Shown piece by piece: positions 1 through 8,809 of a stretch of DNA of 64,000 bases (positions are counted from its first letter, which is position 1; each line of letters starts with the position of its first letter). The translations under genes and the position numbers were made by a program. This DNA is from Allopusillimonas sp048270225 (lineage in GTDB: Bacteria; Pseudomonadota; Gammaproteobacteria; Burkholderiales; Burkholderiaceae_B), in the NCBI GenBank assembly GCA_048270225.1, contig JBLWTG010000002.1, forward strand, positions 310,001-374,000. Reading direction: 5' to 3'. Under the pieces are notes generated by a model. That model did not search any database and was not told where the DNA came from. It was given only the letters and a program-made list of their open reading frames with translations.

Positions 1-1
1 G

Positions 2-790
2 GCAGCCCAGGGGGCGGATGCCGTATTCCTGTGTCTGACTGACGCAGCCGCCGTCCAGGCCACAGTGTTTGGCGAGCACGGCCTGCATGAGCAGCCAGGC
101 CGCTGGCTCATCGATCATTCAAGCATCGCGCCAGCCGCAACGCGCGACTTCGCAGACCGGCTCGCGCAGCATGGCGGCCGGCGCTGGATAGATGCGCCTG
201 TTTCAGGCGGCGTTGCCGGCGCCGAGGCGGGCACACTGTCCATCATGGCGGGCGGAGACGCCCAGGCCGTAGAAGACGCAAGCCTTTACATGCGGGCCTA
301 TGCCGGGCGCATTACGCATGTAGGCAGTACCGGGGCCGGGCAGATTGCCAAGCTGTGCAATCAGACCATCGTGGCCTCGACCGTCAACGCCATCGCAGAA
401 GCCGTCGCGCTCGCTCAATACAACGGCGTCGACGCCTCCATTCTGAATACCGCACTGGCCGGCGGCTGGGCCGACTCTGTCCTGCTGCAAACCTTTGTGC
501 CGCGCATGACCGCGCCCGTCGAACGTCCCTTGGGCACGCTGTCGACCATGCTCAAGGACGTGGAAAACGTCGCGGCACTCGCAACGCAGAGCCATGTCTG
601 TCTGGGCGGGCTGGATGCCGTGCTGGCCAGCTATCGTGCGGCCATCGCGCAGGGACTCGGGGCCTCAGACCTTTCCGACATCGTGCGCGTGGCCTGGCCC
701 GATCGGCCATTGGCGTCCGCAGACCTGCCCGCGCAGATCGCTGTCCGCGCGCCAGATCATACGAATCTCCCCTCGGACGCCGCAACATGA
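2..790 (+). CDS. L-threonate / 3-hydroxyisobutyrate-type dehydrogenase (LtnD-like), 5' partial
   Basis: The reading frame is open from base 2, so the gene begins before the window and its N-terminal dinucleotide-binding glycine motif is missing. What remains shows the beta-hydroxyacid dehydrogenase family: the substrate-binding segment DAPVSGGVAGAEAGTLSIMA and the catalytic lysine region GAGQIAKLCNQ. The family oxidises short 3-hydroxyacids with NAD(P)+. The stop overlaps the start of an OtnI-like gene (ATGA), followed by a DenD-like gene and a TRAP importer, so by context L-threonate dehydrogenase (LtnD, making 2-oxo-tetronate) is more likely than valine-pathway 3-hydroxyisobutyrate dehydrogenase. 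The GTG at 65 is internal. The family is secure; the substrate is inferred. Confidence 0.8.
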   Translation, partial: AAQGADAVFLCLTDAAAVQATVFGEHGLHEQPGRWLIDHSSIAPAATRDFADRLAQHGGRRWIDAPVSGGVAGAEAGTLSIMAGGDAQAVEDASLYMRAYAGRITHVGSTGAGQIAKLCNQTIVASTVNAIAEAVALAQYNGVDASILNTALAGGWADSVLLQTFVPRMTAPVERPLGTLSTMLKDVENVAALATQSHVCLGGLDAVLASYRAAIAQGLGASDLSDIVRVAWPDRPLASADLPAQIAVRAPDHTNLPSDAAT

Positions 791-1578
791 AACTGGCCGC
801 CAATCTCTCCCTGCTCTACCCCGGCCTGCCTCTATCCTCGCGCATGGCAGCGGCCGCGCAGGACGGCTTTACCGGCATAGAGATCCTGTTCCCCTACGAC
901 ATCGATGCGGTCGAACTGGCACGCCTGCTCGACCGCCACACGCTGACGCTTGCGCTGGTGAACACGCCGTTAGGCCCGGAGGGTGAAAAAGGCCTGGCCT
1001 GCATACCGGGCCGCGAAGCCGATTTTCTGCAGGCGATACAGACTGCCCTGGCGCTGTGCCGGGCCACGGGCTGCCGCATCGTGCACGCCATGGCAGGCAT
1101 ACCCGGGCCCGCCATCGAGCCGTCCACAGCACGCCACACACTGATCGACAACCTGCGGCTGGCCGCGCCGCTGGCCGCCCAGGCGGGCGTGACCCTTACG
1201 CTCGAAGCCCTGAATCATCATGATGTGCCCGGTTACTGTTATGCGCTGCCTGATCAGGCCGCTGACATCATCGCCGCCGTGGACCACGACGCCGTGCGTC
1301 TGCAGTTCGATCTGTACCACAGCCAGCGCGAAGGCCTGGACCTGCCTGCCACCCTGGGGCGACTGCTGCCTCTGGTGCATCACGTGCAGTTCGCACACCC
1401 GGACGGCAGGCACGAGCCCGACCTGAGCGATCCGCAGGTGCGCGACGCCCTGCGCCTGCTGGCGCGCGAGGGCTACGACGGCTGGGTGGGCTGCGAATAC
1501 ATCCCCAAAGGCGACACGCAGGCAGGCCTGTCCTGGCGCAACGCTTACCGCACCCTCATTCACGAGGCACAAGCATGA
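787..1578 (+). CDS. otnI: 2-oxo-tetronate isomerase / hydroxypyruvate isomerase family (OtnI-like)
   Basis: A 263-aa TIM-barrel protein of the xylose isomerase-like/hydroxypyruvate isomerase family. Metal-ligand and barrel segments seen are TLEALNHHDVPGY, LQFDLYHSQ, HVQFAHPDGRHEP and the C-terminal VGCEYIPKGDT. In acid-sugar clusters OtnI interconverts 2- and 3-oxo-tetronate before OtnK (DUF1537 kinase) and OtnC (aldolase/decarboxylase) act. Start and stop both overlap neighbours by 4 nt, giving translational coupling between the LtnD-like and DenD-like genes. OtnK and OtnC are not in the window; they would be expected just left of base 1. Hydroxypyruvate isomerase (Hyi) of glyoxylate metabolism is the alternative. 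Confidence 0.75.
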   Translation: MKLAANLSLLYPGLPLSSRMAAAAQDGFTGIEILFPYDIDAVELARLLDRHTLTLALVNTPLGPEGEKGLACIPGREADFLQAIQTALALCRATGCRIVHAMAGIPGPAIEPSTARHTLIDNLRLAAPLAAQAGVTLTLEALNHHDVPGYCYALPDQAADIIAAVDHDAVRLQFDLYHSQREGLDLPATLGRLLPLVHHVQFAHPDGRHEPDLSDPQVRDALRLLAREGYDGWVGCEYIPKGDTQAGLSWRNAYRTLIHEAQA

Positions 1579-2573
1579 ACATCCTGGTTACCGGCGCAAA
1601 CGGCTATATAGGCAAGGCCCTGGTTGAGCGCCTATGTGCACTGTCCACACTGCCGGGTCATGGCCAGATCACTCATATCACCGCCTGCGATCTGGCTTTC
1701 GACCATGCGCCCGCCGACCCTCGCCTGCACCGCGTGGCAGGCAGTGTGGCCGATCCCGACACGCTGGCCGCCGCCCTGGATCCCGCACCCGATCTGGTAT
1801 TTCATCTGGCCAGCATGGCCAGCGGCAGTGCAGAACAGGCATTTGAGCATGGCCTGAGCATCAACCTGGAAGCACCGATCCGCCTGCTGGAGCAACTGCG
1901 GCAGCAAGGCGGATCCCCGGCCCTGGTGTTTACCAGCAGCATCGCCGTTTTCGGCGCACCGCTTCCTGATCTGATCGATGATCACACACCACTATCGCCC
2001 GCGCTGAGCTATGGCGCACACAAGCTGACGCTCGAAATCCTGCTGGCCGACTATACACGGCGCGGCTATCTACGCGGCCGGGCCTTGCGTCTGCCAGCCA
2101 TCGTGCCGCGTCCACCCGTCTCGAACGGCGCGTGGTCGCTGTTTTCCAGTGACCTCATCCGTTCCCTGCTGAGAGGGCAAGCCTGCACCATGCCGGTCAG
2201 CCCCCAGGCTACGCTGTGGCTGATGTCGCTGCACTGCTGCGTGGACAACCTCCTGCATGCCGCCGCGCTGGCCGTACAACCTGCCGGAGACCGCATCGTC
2301 TGGACCCTGCCGGCCCTGCGCGCCTCGGTGGCCGAAATCGTGTCGGCGTTTGATGCGCGCACCGATGGCGCCTCCGGCGATCTGGTCAGCTTCGCACCCA
2401 ATCCGGACATCGAAGCACAGTTCGGTCGCCTGCCGCCACTGCGTACCCCGGCAGCCGATCAGGCTGGCTTTCGCCATGATGGAGATCTGAACACGCTGAT
2501 TGATCGCGCCGGCGCAACAGGCAGCACGCGCGCAGACGCAGGCACCTCGGCCGTTCCCACCAGTAACCGATAA
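1575..2573 (+). CDS. denD: NAD-dependent epimerase/dehydratase, D-erythronate dehydrogenase-like (DenD)
   Basis: A 332-aa extended short-chain dehydrogenase. It shows the N-terminal Rossmann motif GANGYIG (residues 7-13), TSSIAVFG and the catalytic YGAHK (Y-x-x-x-K). DenD oxidises D-erythronate to 2-oxo-tetronate, the substrate of the OtnI product encoded immediately upstream (ATGA overlap at 1575-1578). The last ~20 residues are serine/threonine/alanine-rich and look unstructured. Without the neighbouring LtnD-, OtnI- and TRAP-type genes the call would be only 'NAD-dependent epimerase/dehydratase'. Confidence 0.72.
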   Translation: MNILVTGANGYIGKALVERLCALSTLPGHGQITHITACDLAFDHAPADPRLHRVAGSVADPDTLAAALDPAPDLVFHLASMASGSAEQAFEHGLSINLEAPIRLLEQLRQQGGSPALVFTSSIAVFGAPLPDLIDDHTPLSPALSYGAHKLTLEILLADYTRRGYLRGRALRLPAIVPRPPVSNGAWSLFSSDLIRSLLRGQACTMPVSPQATLWLMSLHCCVDNLLHAAALAVQPAGDRIVWTLPALRASVAEIVSAFDARTDGASGDLVSFAPNPDIEAQFGRLPPLRTPAADQAGFRHDGDLNTLIDRAGATGSTRADAGTSAVPTSNR

Positions 2574-2595
2574 CACACCCCCTTGAGGAGACAAC

Positions 2596-3624
2596 ATGTA
2601 TAAACCCTTAGCCGCTGTCCTGATCGCCGGCGCCGCGCTGGCCGCTCCATTGGCCGCCCATGCGAAAAACGTGCAATTGACGGTATCAAGCTGGCTGCCC
2701 CCCACCCACGCCGTCGTCGCCGACTTCCTGGTGCCATGGGGCGACGAAATCAAGAAAGCCACGGACGGACGCGTTACCCTGCGCATCCTGCCCAAGCCCG
2801 TCACCAATCCCGCAGGCCACTTTGACGCAGTACGCGACGGCCTGGTCGACATCACCTTCATCTCGCACGCCTACTACCCTGGCCGCTTCGAGCTGACCAA
2901 GTTCGCCGTCATGCCTTTTTCCGGCAACTCCGCCGTATCGCGCTCCGTTGCAGCCTGGGACACCTATGAAAAGTACCTGCTCAAAGCCGACGAACACAAA
3001 GGCGTCGTGCTGCTGGGTATGTATGCGCACGGCCCCGGCATCGTTTTCACGACGGACAAGCCGGTCGAAAAAATCGATGACTTCAAGGGGCTGAAGATAC
3101 GCGTAGGCGGCGGCATGGCGGCCGATGTCGCCAAAGCCGTGGGCGCCAACCCGATTGCCAAGCCTGCGCCTGAGTCCTATGAACTGCTGAGCATGGGCGT
3201 GGTCGATGGCGTGTTCTTTCCGGCTGAGTCGCTGGTATCCTTCAAGCTCGATGGCGTCATCAAAAACGCAACGGTATTTCCCGGCGGGCTCTACTCCGAC
3301 ACGCATGCCGTCATCATGAATCCGGATGCCTTCGCCCGTCTGTCCAAAGAAGACCAGCAAACACTGCTCAAGCTGTCTGGCCGTCACCTGGCCGAACTTG
3401 CCGGCAAAGCCTGGGACAAGCACGATGCCGAAGGCCAGAAAGTCATGCAAAGCGGCAAGATCAACCTGATCAAGGCCGATGCCAGTTTTGTGCAGGCCAT
3501 ACGCGAGCGTACCCAGGGTTTCGAGCAGACCTGGCTCAAGGCGGCCGCCGCAAAAGGCATAGACGGGCAGGCCGCGTTGGATTCATTCCGCACCGAAATC
3601 AAGAAGCTTGACGCAGGCGCCTGA
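2596..3624 (+). CDS. TRAP transporter solute-binding protein, DctP type
   Basis: A 342-aa periplasmic receptor with a Sec signal peptide ending about AAHA-KN (residues ~22-24). DctP-family features are LPPTHAVVADFLVPWGDEI near the mature N-terminus and LKIRVGG, carrying the arginine that normally clamps the substrate carboxylate. A good ribosome site (GAGGAG) precedes the ATG. It lies 22 nt after the DenD-like gene and overlaps the small permease gene by 1 nt (TGATG), so the importer is part of the acid-sugar operon; the likely ligand is a C4 sugar acid such as erythronate or threonate. The ligand is inference. Confidence 0.88.
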   Translation: MYKPLAAVLIAGAALAAPLAAHAKNVQLTVSSWLPPTHAVVADFLVPWGDEIKKATDGRVTLRILPKPVTNPAGHFDAVRDGLVDITFISHAYYPGRFELTKFAVMPFSGNSAVSRSVAAWDTYEKYLLKADEHKGVVLLGMYAHGPGIVFTTDKPVEKIDDFKGLKIRVGGGMAADVAKAVGANPIAKPAPESYELLSMGVVDGVFFPAESLVSFKLDGVIKNATVFPGGLYSDTHAVIMNPDAFARLSKEDQQTLLKLSGRHLAELAGKAWDKHDAEGQKVMQSGKINLIKADASFVQAIRERTQGFEQTWLKAAAAKGIDGQAALDSFRTEIKKLDAGA

Positions 3625-4112
3625 TGCACATCCTGAACCGCGCCATCACTGCAGCGCTCAAGTTGATTGCCGTGCTGGGGCTATGCGGCATGAGCCTGCT
3701 GACGGTGGTCGACGCGACGGGGCGGTATCTGCTCAACCGTCCCATTCCCGGTACGGTTGAACTGGTCGAACTGTTGATGATCGCCGTGATCTTCTCCAGC
3801 ATTCCGCTCATGACGCGGGCGCGCGGCCATATCACCGTCGACAGCTTCAGCCATTTCATGCCGCCGGGCGTTCTGCGGGCCCAGGACAAGCTGGCCGCCG
3901 TCCTTGCCACCGTGGTCAGCGTCTTCCTGGCGGTGGTCACTCTGCACAAGGCACGCAGCACGGCAGACTATGGCGATATGACAGCACTGCTGCATATCCC
4001 GCTGGCGCCCTTTGTATACTTCATGGCCGTCCTGCTCGCCCTGGACGCCGTCTTTCAGTTCATCAATCTGTTCACCCCGCCTTCGCGGCAGGACACGCCT
4101 ACCTATGACTGA
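3624..4112 (+). CDS. TRAP transporter small permease, DctQ type
   Basis: A 162-aa inner-membrane protein with four predicted hydrophobic spans. The DctQ signature region RYLLNRPIPGTVELVELLM appears around residues 30-50. It joins the large permease to form the Na+-driven membrane part of the importer. The start overlaps the receptor stop by 1 nt and the end overlaps the large permease by 8 nt, so all three subunits are translationally coupled. Confidence 0.88.
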   Translation: MHILNRAITAALKLIAVLGLCGMSLLTVVDATGRYLLNRPIPGTVELVELLMIAVIFSSIPLMTRARGHITVDSFSHFMPPGVLRAQDKLAAVLATVVSVFLAVVTLHKARSTADYGDMTALLHIPLAPFVYFMAVLLALDAVFQFINLFTPPSRQDTPTYD

Positions 4113-5397
4113 ATCCCTGCTCGCTCTGGCGGCCATGCTGCTGCTGGTTTTTGCGCGTGTTCCTGTTGCCTTCGCCATGGCGCTGGTCGGCTTTGTGGGG
4201 TTGGGCCTGCTGCGCAACTGGAATTCGGCCTATGCCATGGCCGGATCGGTCATCTACGAAAGCGGCTTCCAGTACCTGCTGTCCGTGCTGCCGCTGTTCA
4301 TACTGATGGGCAACTTCGTTACTCAGTCGCGCATGTCGCGCGAACTGTATGCGGCCGCGCACGCTCTGCTCGGGCACAGACGCGGCGGCCTGGCGATGTC
4401 GACCGTGCTGGCCTGCGGCGGCTTCGGCGCCATCTGCGGCTCCAGCCTGGCGACAGCCGCGACCATGGCCAAGGTGTCCTATCCCGAAATGCGGCGCCTG
4501 GGCTACAGCGAAGAACTCGCCACCGGGTCCATCGCCGCGGGCGGAACACTGGGGATACTCGTTCCGCCCTCCATCATCATGGTCGTGTATTGTCTGCTGA
4601 CCGAACAAAGCATAGGCAAGATGTTCGCCGCAGGCGTACTGCCCGGCATTGTCGCCGTATGCTGCTACCTGCTGGCCGTAAACTGGGTGGTCCGCCGCAA
4701 CCCGGCGGCCGGCCCCAAGGGCCCGCGTAGCACCTGGCCGCAAATCCGCAGCGCACTGGCGCGGGTATGGGCAGTACTCGCACTCATCGCCATGCTGATG
4801 GGCGGCATCTACGGCGGCGTATTCACTCCGGCCGAGGCGGCAGGCATCGGCGCCTTCCTGGGCTTTGTGTTCGCCCTGTGCCGCGGCGCGCTGACCTGGG
4901 CAGGCTTTGTCGATGTCGTGGTCGAATCCGCCAAGACCACCGGCATGATCTTCATGGTCATGATAGGCGCGCTCATGCTCGCCAACTTCATCAACTTCAC
5001 CTCGTTGCCGCAAGATCTGCTGGAAACCGTCGAGCGTTTCCAGTTAAGCCCGCTGGTGGTCATCCTGATCATTTGCCTGATCTATATCGTGCTGGGTTGC
5101 GTGCTCGAAAGCATGTCGATGATTCTGCTGACCGTCCCGGTGTTTTACCCTCTGGTTCAGGCCCTGGGCTTTGACCTGATCTGGTTCGGCATTATTGTCG
5201 TGACCGTGACGGAAATCAGCTTCATCACCCCGCCCTTCGGCATGAACGTATTTGTCTTGCGCGGCGTCCTGCCCAATGTATCCACGCCGACCATCTTCCG
5301 GGGCGTCATGCCCTTTGTGATCAGCGATTTTCTCAGGCTCGCCATTCTCGTGCTGTTTCCTGCCATCAGCCTGTACCTGCCCACGTTTGTCAGATAG
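4105..5397 (+). CDS. TRAP transporter large permease, DctM type
   Basis: A 430-aa polytopic protein from the ATG at 4105; a longer frame upstream of it is only overlap with the small permease. DctM features are LFILMGNFV, GGFGAICGSSLATAATMAKV, ILVPPSIIMVVY and the C-terminal EISFITPPFGMNVFVLRG. This is the catalytic ion-coupled channel subunit of the TRAP importer. It has the normal length and all conserved blocks, so it should be functional. It is followed 44 nt later by a HAD phosphatase on the same strand. Confidence 0.9.
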   Translation: MTESLLALAAMLLLVFARVPVAFAMALVGFVGLGLLRNWNSAYAMAGSVIYESGFQYLLSVLPLFILMGNFVTQSRMSRELYAAAHALLGHRRGGLAMSTVLACGGFGAICGSSLATAATMAKVSYPEMRRLGYSEELATGSIAAGGTLGILVPPSIIMVVYCLLTEQSIGKMFAAGVLPGIVAVCCYLLAVNWVVRRNPAAGPKGPRSTWPQIRSALARVWAVLALIAMLMGGIYGGVFTPAEAAGIGAFLGFVFALCRGALTWAGFVDVVVESAKTTGMIFMVMIGALMLANFINFTSLPQDLLETVERFQLSPLVVILIICLIYIVLGCVLESMSMILLTVPVFYPLVQALGFDLIWFGIIVVTVTEISFITPPFGMNVFVLRGVLPNVSTPTIFRGVMPFVISDFLRLAILVLFPAISLYLPTFVR

Positions 5398-5441
5398 AAC
5401 GCGTTATGCTTACCGCTTTGCAACCTAGGCAGCATGCAGCA

Positions 5442-6134
5442 ATGAGCACTATTCCCTTTGACGCCGTCCTGTTCGATTGCGACGGCGTGCTCGTAGACTC
5501 CGAGCCCATCACCAACCGCGTACTCACCGAGATGCTGAACGAACTCGGCTGGCCCATCACAACCGACGAATGCATGCGCATCTTCACAGGCAAAGCGGTC
5601 AAAGACGAGATGCAGCTGATCGAGCAGCATACAGGCGTACGCCTGGACGACGCCTGGACGGCACAATTTCGCGCGCGGCGCAACGATGCGCTGGACCGCG
5701 ACCTGGTCGAAATCCCCGGCGCGCCGCAGGCAGTCCGCTGGCTGCATGACGCCCTGAACGGCCGCATCGCCGTGGCCTCCGGCGCCGACCTGCAGAAGGT
5801 CGACATGCAGTTGAACAAGATAGGCATTGCCGACTGCTTCAACGGCCGCATCTTCAGCGGCCAGGATCTGCCGCGCAGCAAGCCTTTTCCGGATGTCTAC
5901 CTGACGGCGGCGCTGGCCCTGGGCGCGGACCCTTCGCGCTGCGCTGTCGTGGAGGACACCGCCACCGGCGCCATGGCTGGCCTGGCGGCGGGCGCCACGG
6001 TGTTCGGCTACAGCCCCGACAACATCAGCCACAGCAGTCCTGACGCATTGCGCGCCGTGGGAGTGAGCCATATTTTCACCAGCATGGCCGAACTGCCGGC
6101 CATCCTCGCGGCCTGGCAGCCGGCAGCATCCTGA
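5442..6134 (+). CDS. HAD-superfamily phosphatase (phosphoglycolate phosphatase / beta-phosphoglucomutase-like)
   Basis: About 230 aa. All HAD motifs are visible: motif I FDCDGVLVDSE (nucleophile Asp and acid Asp), motif II VASGAD, motif III lysine in LPRSKPFPDVY and motif IV VVEDTATGAMAG. The cap insertion between motifs I and II marks subfamily IA. The ATG at 5442 is preferred because motif I then lies at the usual distance; an in-frame ATG at 5406 would add 12 residues that do not resemble the family. As last gene of the acid-sugar operon it may dephosphorylate a stalled C3/C4 sugar-acid phosphate. The substrate is unknown. Confidence 0.82.
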   Translation: MSTIPFDAVLFDCDGVLVDSEPITNRVLTEMLNELGWPITTDECMRIFTGKAVKDEMQLIEQHTGVRLDDAWTAQFRARRNDALDRDLVEIPGAPQAVRWLHDALNGRIAVASGADLQKVDMQLNKIGIADCFNGRIFSGQDLPRSKPFPDVYLTAALALGADPSRCAVVEDTATGAMAGLAAGATVFGYSPDNISHSSPDALRAVGVSHIFTSMAELPAILAAWQPAAS

Positions 6135-6216
6135 CGGATCCGCGCCGGCCTGGCGCGTGTGGTAGATTGGCTTCAGAACATTGAGCAGCACGGCTTGAAA
6201 ACCTGGCGGAATCCCG

Positions 6217-7443
6217 ATGGACTTGCTGATCACGGCTGCGGCGCGCGCCCTCGCGGGGGGCAAGCCGCTTGATGCACTGAACCATGTCGCCTTGCGCAAT
6301 GATGCGCCTGCGCTCGCACTGCGCGGCATTGCCATGGCGCAGCTGGGCGACCTCGTCCGAGCCAAGAGCCTGGTACGAAGTGCCGCGCGCGCCTTCGGCC
6401 CCAAGGATGTCGTTGCGCGCGCCAAATGCATCGTCGCCGAAGCAGAGATGGCGCTCGCCTCGCGCGAGCTGGGCTGGCCTGCCGAGAGGCTGAGCGCAGC
6501 GCGCGCCACCCTGCTGGCTCACGGCAATCATGTCAACGCCGCCCATGCACAGTATCTTCAGGCGCGCCGCCAACTGCTCATCGGACACCTGGACGAAGCC
6601 GAGCACACCCTGGCAAACCCGGCCTGCCCTGACCTGCCTCCTGCACTGAATGCCGCACGCGAGTTGGTACTGTGCGGGATTGCATTGCGTCGCCTGCAGT
6701 CCGGTGTCGCGACCAGGGCATTGGCCCGGGCCGCCGACGCGGCCCGCCGCGCCGGCATCCCCGCCCTGCAGGCAGAGGTCGAGACATTGACGCTGGTGCT
6801 GAACGCACCGGCCGCGTGCCTGATCACACGAGACAAACAGCGGCCGCTCCTGCTCGAGCAGGTGGAAACCTTGCTTGCCTCCAACACCCTGATCGTGGAC
6901 GCATGCCGCTACACCGTGCACCAGGCACAGGTCGTAATCCCGCTCGCCAGACGGCCTGTGCTGTTTACGCTGGCCCGCATGCTGGGCGAAGCCTGGCCTG
7001 CCGATGTGCCCAGGTCGACGCTGATCATGCGGGCCTTTCGCATGAAGTCCATCGATGAAACGCATCGCGCCCGGCTCCGGGTCGAAATGGGCCGCCTGCG
7101 CACACTGCTGCGCCCCCTGGCCGAGGTCAGCGCCACGCGCCATGGCTACGTCCTGACGCCCCACCAACCCTGCGATGTCGCCATCCTGGCGCGACTGGCC
7201 GAAGATCGCTACGCGGCCGTGCTCGCCCTGCTGGCCGACGGCGAGTCGTGGTCAAGTTCGGCCCTTGCGCTGGCGCTCGGCGCCAGTCAACGCACGGTCC
7301 AGCGGGCACTGGATGCCCTGGCGGCCTCGGGCAAGGCGCAGTCCTTCGGATATGGCAGGGCCCGCCGCTGGATCATGCCGCCGGTTCCCGGCTTCGCGAC
7401 AACCTTGTTACTCCCTGCTGCCCTGCCCGGCGAACTAGCATGA
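6217..7443 (+). CDS. Helix-turn-helix domain protein, putative regulator of the adjacent propeller gene
   Basis: A 408-aa soluble protein I cannot assign to a named family. Residues ~1-270 are alanine-rich and alpha-helical with TPR-like spacing. Residues ~340-390 contain a convincing HTH (SSALALALGASQRTVQRALD) followed by a wing-like GYGRARRW. The middle section (RSTLIMRAFRMKSIDETHRARLRVEMGRLR) resembles a winged-helix output domain, so there may be two DNA-binding segments. There is no signal peptide or membrane span. The next gene starts 50 nt later on the same strand. Transcriptional regulation is inferred from the HTH only. Confidence 0.6.
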   Translation: MDLLITAAARALAGGKPLDALNHVALRNDAPALALRGIAMAQLGDLVRAKSLVRSAARAFGPKDVVARAKCIVAEAEMALASRELGWPAERLSAARATLLAHGNHVNAAHAQYLQARRQLLIGHLDEAEHTLANPACPDLPPALNAARELVLCGIALRRLQSGVATRALARAADAARRAGIPALQAEVETLTLVLNAPAACLITRDKQRPLLLEQVETLLASNTLIVDACRYTVHQAQVVIPLARRPVLFTLARMLGEAWPADVPRSTLIMRAFRMKSIDETHRARLRVEMGRLRTLLRPLAEVSATRHGYVLTPHQPCDVAILARLAEDRYAAVLALLADGESWSSSALALALGASQRTVQRALDALAASGKAQSFGYGRARRWIMPPVPGFATTLLLPAALPGELA

Positions 7444-7493
7444 AGGCGTGGTACTTACATCTCCTTCCATGACTGAATATTGAGGACAAAAAC

Positions 7494-8138
7494 ATGAACA
7501 GCTCTGCAGCGATTATCATCCACGAGTTCGGGCCTTTTCCAGGCGTAGACGCGGTGCACGGGGTCAGCTATGACGGCCAGAAGATATGGTTTGCCAGCGG
7601 CGAAAAGCTGATCTCCCTGGACCCCGCCAACGGCAAGATACTGGGCAGCCACGACCTCACCGCCAACGCAGGTACCGCCTTCGACGGCCAGCACCTGTTT
7701 CAGCTCGCCAACGGCCATATCCAGAAGATAGATCCGCAAAGCGGTCGCGTACTTGGCTCCATTCCCACCCCCGACGGCGAGAACAGCTCAGGACTTGCGT
7801 GGGCCGAAGGCTCGCTCTGGCTGGGCAGATACAAAGATCGCAAAATTCACCAGCTTGATCCCGATACCGGCGCGGTATTGCGTACTATTGAATCCAATCG
7901 TTTCGTCACAGGCGTCACCTGGGTCGACGGCGAACTCTGGCATGGCACCTGGGAAAACGACGCCGGCGAGCTGCGACGTGTGGCGCCTCAAACCGGCGAG
8001 GTGCTTGAAGTGCTGGAAATGCCTGCCGGCAAAGGCGTCTCCGGCCTGGAGTCCGATGGCGACGGGCTGCTGTTTTGCGGCGGTGGCAATAGCGGCACCA
8101 TCAGGGTGGTGCGCCGCAAAGGCAGCAAAACGCAATAA
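7494..8138 (+). CDS. Small beta-propeller protein, glutaminyl cyclotransferase-like / YVTN-like
   Basis: A 214-aa protein made of repeated blades of about 40 residues: VSYDGQKIWFASGEKLISLDP, TAFDGQHLFQLANGHIQKIDP, LAWAEGSLWLGRYKDRKIHQL and TWVDGELWHGTWEND. The pattern matches plant-type glutaminyl cyclotransferase/SMP-30-like propellers. No signal peptide is seen, so it is probably cytoplasmic. A strong ribosome site (TGAGGA) precedes the ATG. With only about five blades it is short for a closed propeller. Enzymatic activity is not supported; a small-molecule sensing role with the preceding HTH gene is possible but speculative. Confidence 0.6.
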   Translation: MNSSAAIIIHEFGPFPGVDAVHGVSYDGQKIWFASGEKLISLDPANGKILGSHDLTANAGTAFDGQHLFQLANGHIQKIDPQSGRVLGSIPTPDGENSSGLAWAEGSLWLGRYKDRKIHQLDPDTGAVLRTIESNRFVTGVTWVDGELWHGTWENDAGELRRVAPQTGEVLEVLEMPAGKGVSGLESDGDGLLFCGGGNSGTIRVVRRKGSKTQ

Positions 8139-8144
8139 AGCGCC

Positions 8145-8173
8145 AGCCCGGCGCCTATGGCAGGCGTCGGGCT
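8145..8173 (+). terminator. Hairpin after the beta-propeller gene
   Basis: An 11-bp inverted repeat, AGCCCGGCGCC pairing with GGCGTCGGGCT through one G-T wobble, around a 7-nt loop. It starts 7 nt after the stop codon. No T-tract follows, so it is either a weak intrinsic terminator or a 3'-end stabiliser. Confidence 0.45.
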
Positions 8174-8263
8174 GAATCCACATACTCGCCCTGCAAACTG
8201 TCAGTTTAGGATACCATCGTCGAATGCGATTGAATCCGACGCCTCGCCCCCGCCCGGCACCAT

Positions 8264-8809
8264 ATGGCCGATAAACGCGAACTTAGCCTCCTGCTCCAGG
8301 ACTGTGCCCGTCACGACGACACGGCCCTGGCCGAGCTGTATCAGCGTACCAGCGCGCATCTGTTTGCGCTCGCCGCACGTATGTTAAGAAACGACGCAAG
8401 CGCCGAAGAGGTGTTGCAGGAGAGTTTTATTGCCGTATGGCGAAGGGCCGGGCAGTATCGGGCAGACCAGAGCCAGCCGATGACATGGCTGATCAGTATC
8501 GTGCGCAACCGCTGCATAGACCGCCTGCGCCGGCCTGATTTCATTCTGCCGGATCTCGATGGCAGCCTTGCGGCGGAATGGGCCGATGAAGCGCCGGGGC
8601 CGCTGGCCAGGCTTCAGGCTCATCAGGACAGCAGCCAGCTTGCAGACTGTCTCAAGCAGCTGGAGGCAGCGCACCGGCAGGCGATTGCGCTCTCTTTCTT
8701 CGACGATCTCGCGCATCCCGAGATCGCTGAACGGCTGCAGGCGCCACTTGGCACAGTCAAAAGCTGGCTTCGTCGCGGTATGCAGAAACTTAAAAGGTGC
8801 ATGGAATGA
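8264..8809 (+). CDS. ECF RNA polymerase sigma factor, SigK-like (ECF19-type)
   Basis: A 181-aa group IV sigma factor. Region 2 is at residues ~25-95 (RMLRNDASAEEVLQESFIAV, then WRRAGQYRADQS...WLISIVRNRCIDRLRR). Region 4 is at ~125-178 and ends LGTVKSWLRRGMQKLKRCME, the recognition HTH for the -35 element. Its stop overlaps the ATG of an RskA-like anti-sigma gene (ATGA), the classic coupling of sigma and anti-sigma. The gene order sigma, RskA and fasciclin protein resembles mycobacterial SigK with its MPT70/83 targets. No clear ribosome site is seen before the ATG at 8264. Confidence 0.88.
   Translation: MADKRELSLLLQDCARHDDTALAELYQRTSAHLFALAARMLRNDASAEEVLQESFIAVWRRAGQYRADQSQPMTWLISIVRNRCIDRLRRPDFILPDLDGSLAAEWADEAPGPLARLQAHQDSSQLADCLKQLEAAHRQAIALSFFDDLAHPEIAERLQAPLGTVKSWLRRGMQKLKRCME

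Noticed and set aside
355..1578. Long N-terminal extension (starting at 355) of the OtnI-like frame.
   Set aside because: The extension is the LtnD-like gene read out of frame; the true start at 787 overlaps its stop.
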